Assembly: GCA_964020085.1 (NCBI GenBank)
Contig: OZ026607.1
Coordinates: 1,489,103 to 1,553,102, forward strand
Direction of reading: 5' to 3'
Source of the DNA: Micromussa lordhowensis
Taxonomy: Eukaryota > Cnidaria > Anthozoa > Scleractinia > Lobophylliidae
DNA: 64,000 nt
Of the stretch, positions 37,241 to 47,697 are shown one piece after another (within the stretch, counting starts at the first letter, position 1; the number at the start of each line of letters is the position of its first letter). A program made the position numbers and the translations under genes. Below the pieces are notes generated by a model that saw nothing but the letters and a program-made list of their open reading frames with translations, was not told where the DNA came from and did no database searches.

Positions 37241-37789
37241 ATGAAATCTCTTCTTCTGCTGTTGCTTGTAACTTTCGCCAAGGCTTCTCCAAGCTTCAAA
37301 GGAAAGCTGGTGAGTTCAAAGAAGCATCAATTTAAATGCGTGTTACTTTCAGAAAGGTTGTCACTGGCTTACATTTGAAAGCCAGACTTTGCCAGCTCTG
37401 ATACTGCTGAATATCTTAGAGACAGACGTAATCAAGACTGCGTATCCCGTCCTTCCATGCATATATGCCCAAGGACTTGCCCTACTGATTTTCTTTTTTA
37501 TAACAACATATTTTATAAGAATATCGAGGCAGAAATTTGCCAAATTTTAAGAATATTCTTAGAATAACCCATAGGCTTAGAATTGAAAAGAACATAATTT
37601 TGTGCGCTGAAAATATGTAAATATAAGAAAATTATATGTTTTTAACTTGATCCTTTGAAATTTTTTTTTTCTCTAAATGACAAAAGTAGCCAGAAAACAG
37701 CACTAGCATTTCTACAAGATGTAAAGTGTGTCATATGTTATTATATGGCTAGCTCCGCGAACGGGCAAGATGAATCAAATCCTACGCTG

Positions 37790-37820
<31 letters not shown>

Positions 37821-37996
37821 CATCTTGCCCGCTCGGGACTACCCGCCTTGTCCCGCAAGAAAAATTTCCCCAAAAGCCATATAATAAATCCTTTATTGAC
37901 CAAGCTTGTTCGGTCAAGATGGCTTGATATTGGCCTCGTTCTTTTTTGTGTGTTTATGGACCTCGACTCCGTCTCGGTCCATAAACACACAAAAAA

Positions 37997-38029
<33 letters not shown>

Positions 38030-41000
38030 ACACTTAGTCAATAACCCAAGGATTTATTGTCTCACAGTCTGGCTCGATAGGACAGATAATCTGACGTTGT
38101 GTCCACGTTATGGCCACTTTGCATTCCTATAATCTAAGATTAATATTCAATAGACTATATTTCCAGCCTAAAATCGGCTGAAAAATCAGAATATTCATCC
38201 TGGGTCAGAAAAACAATATTCTTATAAAAAAAGAAAGAGTGTGTTTCAACATTTGGAGCCTGTTTGAATGCCATTGCACCATCGTGGTGTTATAAAGCTC
38301 GATAACTTGTACAGAATTTAGTATTTTTCCTTCGTGATCATCTGTTGTTTGTCATTTCGTAGCCACCGCGTTAGTCTTGTGATTCTAGGGCCCGGCGGGG
38401 ACTGCCCCACAGTGGGTCTTATGATTTCAGGTTGTTTATCTTCAGAGTTTATCGAGAGTACTTAAGCTCCAAACAATGTCATATCAATGATCAGGTTTGG
38501 GTTCGTCTACTGGCCTTTGTCTGGATCTCTCACAGAGACCCGGTTTAGGTTTCAGTGTTCTATAAACTTTGGTTTCTATTGGTTGTTTATGCAAGAACTT
38601 TGTAGTTCGCTTCTGCAAGTCGCGTGACAGTATTTGGATCAGGTTTAACTCGGTGGAAGCAGCGGTGTCGGTACAAAACGTGGCCCCCCTACTGGATCTC
38701 CGTCTGGACCCCTTCTGGACCTTGACCAGGACCCCTTTTAAGGACCCCCTATATTTCTTCCAGAAAATATGGGTTCCTCATTTAAATAATTTAACTTAGA
38801 ACATACAACAAGGTGTTTTTAATCAGGGAGGCAAAATGCAAAGAATAAATGGAATAATGGCAATTTCGCGAAAAGAATCGTAAAACCACGATTGCATCAT
38901 CATCTCTTTACTAAAGTACCGCTGACCTTTCTCAGTTGGCCGTGTAAAGAAGAAACTGGGGGATCAGTGTTTCCTAGAATCATTGATTTCTTTGAATGGC
39001 AACTCCCATTCATTATCGGCTTGGTTGTAGTACAAAACATGCCTCACAACCACTTTCAGTTTTTGAGAATTTAAGGTGGCTCTAAACCCACACTGCAGAG
39101 TTTTTTATACTTTGCACAAAGTTGCACCGTATTATGCTTCTCACAATTCGAAAATATCAAAATGGGGGTCGCCGAGATCGTTTTTGAGTTATAAGCGCTT
39201 AAAGCTAAAATTAAGGGTGTTTTAGCAGTTATATTGTTGCTATGGTAAACTGTTATATAAAAAGGATGACCGCAACTTGTTTACCAAGATTTGGCATTTG
39301 TATGATAACATTATTGTAGCATTAGGTCGTATAGTATGATCGTCCGGGTGAGTGTAGTTCTGAGAAGAACTGTTGTTGGTGACTGACGTTTCAACAACCT
39401 GAGCGGAAGTCATCTTCAGAGTCAAGTGAATAGTGTTTGTCAGTCGATGATGTTATAAGTTTGGTCCGTTGAAAGTGATTGGTCACTTTAGCCATGATGG
39501 TATTGGCTGAAAGACTCGTGTTTTAGAACATACGACGGCCATACCGACCTACCGAAGCTGACGCAACGAACAGGAACCTTATATTAAGGGCACTTCTGAG
39601 ACCATCTCACGGATCCTACAGCCCTACAACATCCGCGTTGCCCACAAACCTACGACTACGTTACGACACTTACTGACCAACGTTAAAGGCAGGGACGAAC
39701 CCAACAACAGACAGGGAGCAGTTTACAAGATCAAATGCTCCGACTGCCAGGCTTCCTACATTGGTGAGACTGGCAGAAACCTGAACACTAGACTGACTGA
39801 ACACAAACGAGCCACGAGAAATGGTGATGTCAACAATTACATTGCTGTACATCATCAACTGACAAACCACAACGTTGACTGGGACACTGCTCAGTACGAA
39901 CTATTTTCAACGACTGACTCTTGAAAGCTGGTACCCTAACTTAGATGATACGCCTCTTAACAGATGTCAACAGCTACCGGCGCCTTACAAACGACTTATT
40001 CGCGACACAAACGAAACCGACAAACGGACTTCTAACAGACCGACTTAATTTGACTAACTATACACGGACCTCAACGCTAGCAATTTGACTAACAAAAGAC
40101 GGATCGAAACTGACCAATGACTGATGACAAACTTTACACGAGTCTTTCAGCCAATACCACCCTAAGGCTAAAGTGACCAATCACTTTCAACGGACCAAAC
40201 TTATAACATCATCGACTGACAAACACTATTCACTTGACTCTGAAGATGACTTCCGCTCAGGTTGTCGAAACGTCAGTCACCAACAACAGTTCTTCTCAGA
40301 ACTACACTCACCCGGATGATCATACTATACGAACTACTGATACTCCTGGGTTCAAACCATTTACTATATTATTGTAGCATCCCTTGTTAAACAGTGATAG
40401 TGTTCTTTCTATCCTTCAAAGTATGGCTGTTAAAAAAGTGCTGGAAACTGTTGCCAGCCTCCTTAACTATTACGTTTGTTTGAAATATTTCTTTCTTTCA
40501 GTTTAAGCGGCATACGTGAGAACTAGCTAGGTGTAGCTATGCGTATCGAACACTATAACATTCAACATTTAATATTTTTACCATTTCTAATCCTCAAAGT
40601 TCAGTTTGTCTGAGTGGCCCACACATAGGGACCGATGTGGTATTTAGTGCGAGTGCTTTTGCTAGTCAAATAGCAAAAGATTAGATGTCGATTGTAGACC
40701 AAGAAGTAAACGTCTTGGTACCTCCTCGTCTCAATAATAATTAACTCATAGCAGTGTCATTTCTTAATTTCAGTCTCTTAATAGCACAGACTCGATAATG
40801 AAAGGAGACTATCCCCGATCTTGTTTGGACATCCTTCGGCAAGGCTACCGTCGAAACACCATTTACAATCTTTACGACAACCACGACCAGGTTTACTGGG
40901 GATTTTGTGACCTCTCAAGCGAGCCGGGCTCAGCTTGGACTCTAGTCATTTCCTGGGTGACTGCAAAATACAAGGACTTGCCGAATTTTAAAAACAGGGC

Positions 41001-41475
41001 ATTTAATGAAGATGCTCCCATCAACGACGGAAATCCAAACCTGGAGAACTACCGCCAGACTTTGGCTCGTATGAACATCATTCGTGGATACTCCACTCAC
41101 TTGCGGGCAACCTGCAGCTTTAATCCTTACAAGGCAATCTCTTACCGAGATTACCTCAGGGTAAAATTCAGCGACTTCGACATCATGGGTGCCAAATCGG
41201 CAACTTGCCAGCCTGTAGAGTATATCAATATTCTTGGACGGTCTGGTTGGAGTGGCACTACAGTTGGATTTTGGCAGCGACCTGGCAAGTACTTGCTTCA
41301 TATCGACAGTGGTCATCGTGGCTGTGAATTTGTTCCCCCATCTTACCCAGGAATACCTTACGCTGACTATTTTGGTTACTATGGAGATGGAGCAAACCCC
41401 TTATTCACTTGTTCCCAAAATCCGCTTTTTTCTACAACACAGTGGTGGTTTGGGGGATACTTAAAACAACACTAA
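37241..41475 (+). CDS. Secreted fibrinogen-related-like protein, copy A (2 exons)
   Basis: Exon 1 (37241-37309) encodes MKSLLLLLLVTFAKASPSFK, a textbook signal peptide, and ends at GTGAGT. Exon 2 (40774-41475) follows TTAATTTCAG in phase 0. The total is 256 residues. After a short linker the mature part reads PRSCLDILRQG, then a VYWGFCDL...GSAWTLV stretch that resembles the opening of fibrinogen-related and intelectin-like domains (Cys-Asp, then a Gly/Trp-Thr-Leu core). The rest has several Cys, a KFSDFDIMG block and ends TTQWWFGGY. The canonical fibrinogen C-half is not obvious, so I call it fibrinogen-related-like only; a secreted lectin or matrix protein is possible. The 3.46 kb intron holds a fold-back element and a Penelope-like element, against 418 bases in copy B. 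Confidence 0.75.
37738..38050. mobile_element. Multi-hairpin fold-back element, copy 2
   Basis: Same order of parts as 26410-26720: TTATATGGCTAGCTCC, GAGCGGGCAAGATGGAGCCA hairpin, AGCCATATAATAAATCC, GGTCAAGATGGCTTGATATT and the TTTATGGACC hairpin. It lies in the intron of secreted gene copy A. Confidence 0.8.
39577..40048 (+). pseudogene. GIY-YIG endonuclease end of a Penelope-like ORF, broken
   Basis: The frame from 39577 shows GAVYKIKCSDCQASYIGETG, RLTEHKRA and NHNVDWDTAQY, the zinc-finger-linked GIY-YIG endonuclease that ends Penelope-like retroelement ORFs. It stops at 39922-39924. A second frame then carries LESWYPNLDD ... LPAPYKRLIRD to a stop at 40046-40048, the rest of the same protein. 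A frameshift or small deletion separates them, so this copy cannot make the enzyme. Confidence 0.75.
40237..40280 (+). ncRNA. Hammerhead-ribozyme-like core in Penelope terminal repeat
   Basis: CTGAAGA (40240-40246) fits the conserved CUGANGA box. GAC and GTC, with one extra T, can pair around a loop, and GAAA (40267-40270) follows. GACTGAC upstream (near 40214) and GTCAGTC downstream (near 40272) can form a closing stem. The expected U-H cleavage step before stem I is not clean, so activity is doubtful. The inverted twin is near 39380-39420. Confidence 0.4.
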
Positions 41476-41710
41476 TCTTCAGTTGAGGAATAACTCTTTT
41501 TCTGGCCGTACCGTTCGCCGTGATTAAGTTAAAGTTTATTAGGAAGTGTCAGTGTGTGATCAGATACTTCTCAAACTTATTAATAATTCATCAAGTTAAA
41601 ACAAAGGAAATCACAACCGTGAAGGAGGTTTGGATACCTGGTCTTAATTAGCATAGGTTTTGACGATTTTATTACTTCTCCGTTTACTCCCTAGTTTTTG
41701 TTTCGATTGA

Positions 41711-41862
41711 GAAGATATATCAAACACTCGAGACGGTGTTTCATCGGCTATCCAAACACCTCGAATTTCGTCAAAAATACTCCGCTGCGCGTCGTATTTT
41801 CAACTCTCTTCTCGGTGTTTGGATATCCGATGAAACACTGTCACTCGTGTTTGATATATTAC
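41711..41862. repeat. Fold-back element, about 150 bp
   Basis: ATATATCAAACACTCGAGAC and GGTGTTTCATCGGCTATCCA are mirrored by TGGATATCCGATGAAACACT and ACTCGTGTTTGATATAT. The centre is TCCGCTGCGCG. Confidence 0.75.
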
Positions 41863-41883
41863 ATTACCAGTAGCCCTTCTTCA

Positions 41884-41966
41884 ACCTCGTTCCCAGGGTC
41901 CTCTCCTTCCCGTCTCTCTCTCGCTCCTGGGGACGGGAAGGAGAGGACCCTGGGAACGAGGTTGGT
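41884..41966. repeat. GGGAACGAG-family hairpin, best copy
   Basis: CCTCGTTCCCAGGGTCCTCT and AGAGGACCCTGGGAACGAGG are perfect reverse complements, with further pairing of CCTTCCCGTC and GGGAAGGAG toward a short loop. An equivalent at 47655-47697 in copy B has a different inner part. Confidence 0.85.
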
Positions 41967-42239
41967 CCTTCTATCGCTTAGTCCATCGTGCTTGACGCGA
42001 AAGAAAACGGCAAGAAAAAAATGGCCGCGCGAAATCCTTCGTGCGGCTACTTTTTTCTCGTGGCTATGTTCACGGTTGTGCTCGGCTAAGAAAAAGAGGA
42101 ACTACTCGTTATTAACTAGTAACTTAGTGGCCATTATTAAAAATTGAAAAATACTTCCTGTATTTTAGTTTTACTGGATCTGTTAGAGTAGAGGTGTTAC
42201 TGTAAAGGCATGATTAATAGAAGGCGGCAGAAACCCCTG

Positions 42240-42412
42240 AAGGCTGGTTTTCACCAGCGCATAATCATAAGCCGACATACGCAGACGCAGTTAGATGTTT
42301 TTAATTAGCACCTTTTGTTTAGGAAATTCCCAGCAAAAGTTGCTAATTATCAACTTCTTACAGCGTCTGTGTATGTCGGCTTATGATTATCCGCTGGTTA
42401 AAACCAGCCTTA
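42240..42412. repeat. Fold-back element with 47-bp arms
   Basis: GGCTGGTTTTCACCAGCGCA and TAATCATAAGCCGACATACG at the left match, inverted, GTATGTCGGCTTATGATTAT and CGCTGGTTAAAACCAGCC at the right, around about 75 unpaired bases. Confidence 0.8.
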
Positions 42413-43675
42413 AAACAGCGTACCAATTTCAAACCAATGACCTCACAAAAGTTAGAATGTTCTCGGCAGTCTTGCAGATTTTGTTTGTAAAAATGAGCTT
42501 TTATTGCGTTTCTGTTAAGGTGGAATGGTACCCTAAAGGGGACCAAAAAGTTTGTTTAAATATGGTGAAAAAAGATCAATTGTGTACTTTGCACTCGAGA
42601 AACGGAAATAAATTTTAAAGGTTTTACTCAAAATGGTTGCTATTGCAACCAGCCACAGCCTTTCGAGGCGCTCTTTTACTAACAATATTTGACTGCCAAA
42701 CAGGCATATCGTGTACGTTTATGTTTTATTCTGTGCAATGAACCTAAGTTTTGACAGTTAATTCTTGTTTTCAGTGCTTTTAACAGGCTTTAGTTGGAAA
42801 TAACCTTATTTTACACCACACCCAGTGGACAAATCATCTCGTGTCACGTGACAGGCGTTAAAATGTTACGATATTTGGTTTCTATCACCAGGATACTATT
42901 GGCATTTGATTACCCCAAGTTTCAGAATGCCTTTGCAAAGTAGAAATGTTGGCGTGAAGTCAGTCGGTGCAAAAGTAGACATTTGAGAAAAATACACTTT
43001 AAGTTTGTTACACGACGGATAAAGCATTTAACAAGCCATAAATAGTGGACAGGGGGGTGCAGATTGGATCTCGGGGGACGGGTGCACTGGTTGTTCTATT
43101 TTGTAAAAAATAACCGCAGTTGTAGGAAATATTCGTTTCATAACGGAAATGAATGAACCTGTGATGGCAATTCGAGGCAAAGCTTTTCGCAAGTAGTTAT
43201 ACCAATCGAGTTGTACATGCCTTTGAAGCTTTTTTCTACATAGTTTCGTTCGTATATGTTAAAACTAATCTATTTTTTGGTCACGTTTTTATAGTAAACA
43301 GCCGTTGCTATGCAAAAACAATTTATACCACTGTGTACTTTCATTAAATTTCACACTCATCTAGAGGTGAAATTGAAGTGTTCAAGGGTCTTAAATCTTC
43401 TATTTTCAAGAAATTGAATTTTTCATGAGCATTGTCATGTTTTAGGGTGGGTACGGGTGATGGACATATAGTAACATTTCGGATTATTTAAGTACTTTCT
43501 CCACATACTTTATATAGGTTTCTTTCAGGAACAAACGGATTTAAAATATCGAAACAATCTTCAGTTGTTATCGTTCCTGTTCAGCTGCTGAAGGAGACAT
43601 CAACTTCTCCTGGCCTCCATTATTCATTGTCCATTCCGGTGTTCACTCAATTAGGTCACGGCTATCAGGGAATCG

Positions 43676-43825
43676 GTGGGAGGCACCGTGGCGCCTCATG
43701 GTTTGCACGCTCGACTCTGGAACGAGCAGTTCGAGTTCTAGCCCTCGCCGGGGACATTGTGTTATGTTCTTGGCAAGACACTTTAGGCTTACAATGCCTC
43801 TCTCCACCTAGCTTGCGTGGCAGGC
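43676..43825 (+). mobile_element. tRNA-derived SINE-like repeat
   Basis: GGCACCGTGGCGCCTCATGG looks like a pol III A box and CAGTTCGAGTTCTAGCCCTC like a B box at normal spacing, followed by GACATTGTGTTATGTTCTTG and GCAAGACACTTTA. The latter words recur in the reverse copy at 30600-30875. It is not a functional tRNA: no cloverleaf forms. Confidence 0.6.
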
Positions 43826-44010
43826 CGTAGGGCTAGGGAGGGGATTGGCAGGCCGGCCGTAGGGCTAGGGGATTGGGAGGAGAGGAGGAAGGAACCTCAC
43901 GCTCACGCGTCACGCTCACTTGCTTCGCGCAGTCGTTTTCCCCTTTCCCTCCCCTTCGACGCCGGCCACGCAGGCTAAGTAGTTTCGTGTTACAGATTAA
44001 AACAACCATA

Positions 44011-44700
44011 GTATGTAGTCAATAAACACCAAAACAAACCTAAGGATATCATTACAGTGCCCAAAAAAGAAATTTTCATTGTTTTACCCTATCTAGGTAT
44101 TCAAAGTAAAATTGTCACTCAACAGCTCAAATCATGTATCTACAAGTTTTATGGTTGTTTTAATCTTAAGATTATTTTCCGAAACACTCGCCGAATTAAG
44201 TCTTTTTTCCCCTATAAAGACAAACTCAACCGCTCCCTTAAGTCTAAAGTAGTTTATAAGGCTAGCTGCTGGGATTGTAATGATTACTATATTGGGAAAA
44301 CAAAGCGTCGATTACATGACAGGAAAACGGAACATTTTAAAGCGCTGACGAATAACAGCCATTCTTCTGCCATTGCGGATCATATGACCCAAACAGGCCA
44401 CAGGATAAAATGGGATCACTTTGACATTTTAGCCACTGGACAGTCCGATATTCATTGTAAAATTAAGGAAGCCTTGCTCATTCGTGATTTAAAACCAGCG
44501 CTTAATGAAAATATTGGCAGTGAGAAACTTCTTCTCTACTAGCCATTTATATTTTTCCTAGCAGACTTAACTAGGTCTGTTTATTTTCATTGTCATTACT
44601 TTCCTTATTTGGTATTAGTCTTCCTGTTTAAATTTAATTATAGTTTAGGTAACCGTTACTTCTGAAGATGTATGTTGGAGCATACGAAACGTCAAGATAA
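44011..44700 (+). mobile_element. Penelope-like element fragment with GIY-YIG domain
   Basis: An open frame to 44542 carries VLPYLGIQS, LKIIFRNTRRIKSFFPYKD, then KVVYKASCWDCNDYYIGKTK, HDRKTEHFKAL and IKEALLIRDLKPALN, the linker and GIY-YIG nuclease of a Penelope-like retroelement, of a lineage different from the one at 39.3 kb. The RT part is missing upstream. Past the stop, TTCTGAAGATGTATG ... CATACGAAACGTC (44660-44693) looks like the hammerhead-type core that these elements carry. Confidence 0.75.
44660..44695 (+). ncRNA. Hammerhead-ribozyme-like core after Penelope fragment
   Basis: CTGAAGA (44662-44668), one extra T, a perfect five-pair stem GTATG/CATAC with a six-base loop, then GAAA (44686-44689) and CGTC. 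Boxes and order fit a hammerhead. The extra T beside stem II and the missing stem III partner leave activity open. Confidence 0.4.
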
Positions 44701-45683
44701 ATGAAGAATTTTACAACATGCGTTGTCTAGTTGTTTATAACCGCAGTTTGTTTGCTGTTTTTACTAAAGTTGAAATGGCCGAAAAATAAGAGTGTCTACG
44801 ATTAGGCTGAGTAATTTTTGTAATTTTTGGTATAACAATAGTGTGCGCACAAGCCCTAGAAGTGGGTTTATGTAGTTATAGTAGCGTACCTAAAACAGTA
44901 AAACGGTCTTTTTGGAACGGACTTCGCTGCGCCCTGTCCATACTGACAAAACCTCGGGTCGATATTATCCCAGTGCGGCCTTCGCGCTTGGTTAATAAGA
45001 CTAGAAATAAAATCCAAAATAAGCAGTTTGAAATATGAAAACTGTATGGACGCTTTCTTTTGTTACTTATTGATGTGAAGAAGATTTTATACATGTCTTC
45101 GTGTAAACAAAGCTTAAGACTTTTGGGGATGGTGGTTGGGAGTTGTCTGACCAAGACAAAGAATGCAAAGTAAACTTTCGACATCGAAGAAGAGCTGTTG
45201 TTGTTGTTGCTTGCGATTCCTCTGCTTCAGTTATTTCGGTTATGTAGTATCTTACTGGGTCTCGACTATTTCAAAGTCAGCTGCAGTCAGTTTGATACCC
45301 CCTCCATTCTCAGCTTTTTTTTGTTTCTTTTTTTGGTTTCTTTTACCACAAGGTCACAAGGGTATAGTTTTCTTAGAAACGTACGTGCTCACCTTAAGAT
45401 ATCAGTTGTTTGTCGCAGATAATAACATGATTGCGTGCACGATGCCCTCACGAGTTAAAGTGTTATTGGAAAATGAGGACCAATACACGGGTGCTGCTGG
45501 AACCCTAGTACTGAGCCTGGTTTCGTTTGTCAGTGCACTCGTCCAAACCGCCTATCCTCCATTAGACCGGACGTTGGAATTTGAAGATAATTTTATGTCG
45601 TACAACTTGAACAGCGCCGGTGAAGCTGAGGAGCGTTAGCGAGAATTTGTTGTTTGTTACAAGCAGGGCATAACTGATTTGCT

Positions 45684-45842
45684 ATGTCTCTGGATGACAT
45701 ATTTTTAGAATGTACCGGTTTGTTTGTTTGTATAATTTTTTTGGCCATTTATAAATATATTTACGAAGTATCAACGTATAAGGCAAGGAAGTCCAGGGAA
45801 GCCTATAAGGCTTATGTGAAGGACTACCTTAAAGATATCTAA
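45684..45842 (+). CDS. Small 52-residue putative membrane protein, copy B
   Basis: ATG at 45684, stop at 45840-45842. The protein begins MSLDDIFLECTG, has a hydrophobic run LFVCIIFLAIYKYIY (about residues 13-27) that could cross a membrane, and a basic, Tyr-rich tail with KARKSREAYKAYVKDYLK. The same tail is kept in frame at 36652 in copy A, despite much base change around it, which is why I list it. No ribosome-site logic applies in this eukaryote. Function and expression are unknown; it could equally be an exon of a longer transcript. Confidence 0.4.
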   Translation: MSLDDIFLECTGLFVCIIFLAIYKYIYEVSTYKARKSREAYKAYVKDYLKDI

Positions 45843-46327
45843 GACTTAACAAAAGAATAAAAATTCTGTCATCTGCATGCACACAAAATGGTCATAATTT
45901 AGGATCAGTTATGTTGGCAGCATCACCGTATAAAAGCTAAGCCTGGAGCATACTCAAAAAAAAACTGTACAACAAATAGCCGCAGTGTAATATGAAAACG
46001 ATCGCGGATTTTTAATCTGAAGGCTACCTTATTTTGGAATTCACTTTCAGTCTACGAGCACTGTTCTGACAGATCAGTTCGAGATTCCCTTTCCTGATTT
46101 CGATTGTCCAATTACGATTGATACGCTTCAAGTCACGAGATATCTGCTGATAACGGAGTAAACATCTCCTCATCAGCAGAATATCGTATGACTGAACTAA
46201 ATTAAGAAATCGTGGTAATGTGTACTGTTAAAAGGTGGGCCAGTATCGCAGATAGCCGCACTCACTCCTCGTAAGCGAATCCATCGGAAGCGTAGTGTGG
46301 ACCTTTTTGAAACATTTTCAAGCAAAG

Positions 46328-47510
46328 ATGAAATCTCTTCTTTTGATGTTGCTTGTAACTTTCGCCAAGGCTTCTTCTACCTTCGAAGGAAAGCTGGTGA
46401 GTTCAAATAAGCATTTAAACGCGTTTCTGACTTTGAAACCTGGCTGGCCCCTTAGCTAATTTGCAGAAGTTTGAAAGCTCTCCCGCATACTGTTGAATAT
46501 CTTAGACATAGAAGCACAGAAAACAGAGGAGTCCTATCTGACCGTATTTCCAGTTAAATTTACCCTACAATTATAGCGCGAATCAATTTGTTTTTTTGGT
46601 CACTGTACGTGATCAAACTTTTTAATGCGATTACCACAGATGCGTAACCTACAGTAATTTGAATCAACAACAGATCGATTCGCGTTACAATTGTATTATG
46701 AATTTAACAGGAAATACGGTCAAATAGGACTCTTCTGCTTCCTGTGGACGGCCCCCCCCAAGGACTTATTGCAACATTTTGATCCTGTTTGTTTTCACCA
46801 TTTCTTAATTTCAGTCTCTTAATCTTACAAACTCGACAATGGAAGGATACATTCCCCGATCTTGTTTGGACTACCTTCAGCGGGGCATCCTTAAAAACGG
46901 TTTCTACCTGCTTTACGACGACAATGACCAGCTTTACACGGCGTTTTGTGACCTCTCAATCGAGCCGGGCTCAGCTTGGACTCTAGTCATGTCCTGGTTG
47001 ACTGTTAAATACAAAGAATTGCCGTATTTTAAAAACAGGGCATTTTTGGAAGATGCTCCCATCAACGAGGAAAATCCAAACCCGAACATCTACCGCCAGA
47101 CTTTGGCTCGAATGAACAGCATCCGTAGACAGTCCACCCACTGGCGCGCAACCTGCAACGTCCACCAATACACGTCAAGAATCGATTACCAAGATTACCT
47201 CAGGGGAAAATTCAGCGACTTCGACATCATGTCATTTGAAGGTGGACCTATTTGCCAGCCAGTGGAGTATGTAAACATTCTTGGAAATGTTGGTGGAAGT
47301 GGCACTACAGTTGGATTTTGGCAGTATTCTGACAGCTATTTTCTTCACATCGACAGCTCTGATACTGGCTGTGAATTTGTTCCCTTGGCAGACCCGAGGG
47401 TTGACTACTTCGGTTACTATGGAGATGGAGTAAGCACTGAATTCAGTTGTTCTCGATACGAACATTATACAACACAGTGGTGGTTTGGCGGATACGTAGA
47501 AGAACACTGA
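46328..47510 (+). CDS. Secreted fibrinogen-related-like protein, copy B (2 exons)
   Basis: Exon 1 (46328-46396) encodes MKSLLLMLLVTFAKASSTFE, a signal peptide, and ends at GTGAGT. Exon 2 (46815-47510) follows TTAATTTCAG in phase 0. The total is 254 residues. Clear paralogue of copy A along its whole length: PRSCLDYLQRG, a FCDLSIEPGSAWTLVMSW core, KNRAF.EDAPIN, KFSDFDIM, GGSGTTVGFWQ, and the end TTQWWFGGYVEEH. The spared Cys, Trp and Gly positions suggest that both copies are under protein-level constraint. The 5' flank is conserved with copy A for over 200 bases, so the promoters probably share control. Secreted; a lectin or extracellular matrix role is a guess. Confidence 0.8.
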
Positions 47511-47654
47511 TCTTCAGTTGCGGAATTACTGTTTTCTTGGCCATACCGATTACATGATTAAGTAAAAGTTCAATAGAGATTGTCAGTGTGTGATCAGATA
47601 CTCGTGAAATCCTGGGAACGAGAGCGGTTCTCGCCAACAGGAATGCGCGCGGCA

Positions 47655-47697
47655 ACCTCGTTCCCAGGGCCAGGGAGAGAGCCCTGGGAACAAGGTT
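47655..47697. repeat. GGGAACGAG-family hairpin, short copy
   Basis: AACCTCGTTCCCAGGGCCAG and AGAGCCCTGGGAACAAGGTT pair around a short loop. It occupies the place in copy B that the hairpin at 41884 has in copy A. Confidence 0.7.

Larger units (their letters stand above)
39323..40367 (+). mobile_element. Penelope-like element with inverted terminal repeats
   Basis: The first 190 bases or so (from GTCGTATAGTATGATCGTCC) reappear inverted at the right end (about 40137-40335). The inner part encodes a GIY-YIG endonuclease region (39577-40048). A 13-base direct repeat, ATTATTGTAGCAT, flanks the element at 39310-39322 and 40368-40380 and is a good target-site duplication. Both ends contain TCTGAAGATGACTTCCGCTC ... 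GAAACGTC, a hammerhead-ribozyme-like core known from such elements. The reverse transcriptase half is absent. It sits in the intron of secreted gene copy A. Confidence 0.8.
35518..42513 (+). repeat. Segmental duplication, copy A
   Basis: Blocks along this interval recur in the same order in copy B (45012-47988): CAGTTTGAAACATGGCAACT near 35530 vs 45020; GGTCTCGACTACTTCAAAGT near 35788 vs 45258; the small ORF near 36652 vs 45684; the leader and both exons of the secreted gene; its 3' UTR (GTCAGTGTGTGATCAGATAC); and GGCAGTCTTGCAGATTTTGT near 42464 vs 47952. Copy A is longer because of inserted elements. Limits are approximate. Confidence 0.75.
41476..46320. other. Region between the two secreted genes, repeats only
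   Basis: It contains the end of duplication copy A, fold-back elements at 41711, 41884 and 42240, a SINE-like repeat (43676), a second Penelope fragment (44011) and the start of copy B with its small ORF (45684). The stretch 42.52-43.6 kb shows nothing that I can name. Confidence 0.5.

Noticed and set aside
37728..38132. A 134-codon frame, with a similar 109-codon frame at 26329-26658
   Set aside because: Both are translations of the two copies of the multi-hairpin element, and antisense frames of similar length exist.
39230..39256. A second X-box, GTTGCTATGGTAAAC
   Set aside because: The second half-site breaks the consensus, and the same words occur in a dispersed repeat (compare 19873), so it is not a promoter site.
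41698..42147. A 149-codon frame on the + strand
   Set aside because: It runs across two fold-back elements; the protein mirrors the palindromes and has no family features.
43676..43750. A tRNA gene, because of A-box and B-box-like words
   Set aside because: No acceptor stem or anticodon arm forms. The downstream text is shared with another repeat copy, so it is a SINE head.
45163..45639. A 158-codon frame in duplication copy B, with a run of Cys and a C-terminal part MPSRVKVLLENEDQ
   Set aside because: The matching part of copy A does not keep the frame, and the Cys run comes from a short TTG repeat. A real exon here is not excluded but I cannot support it.
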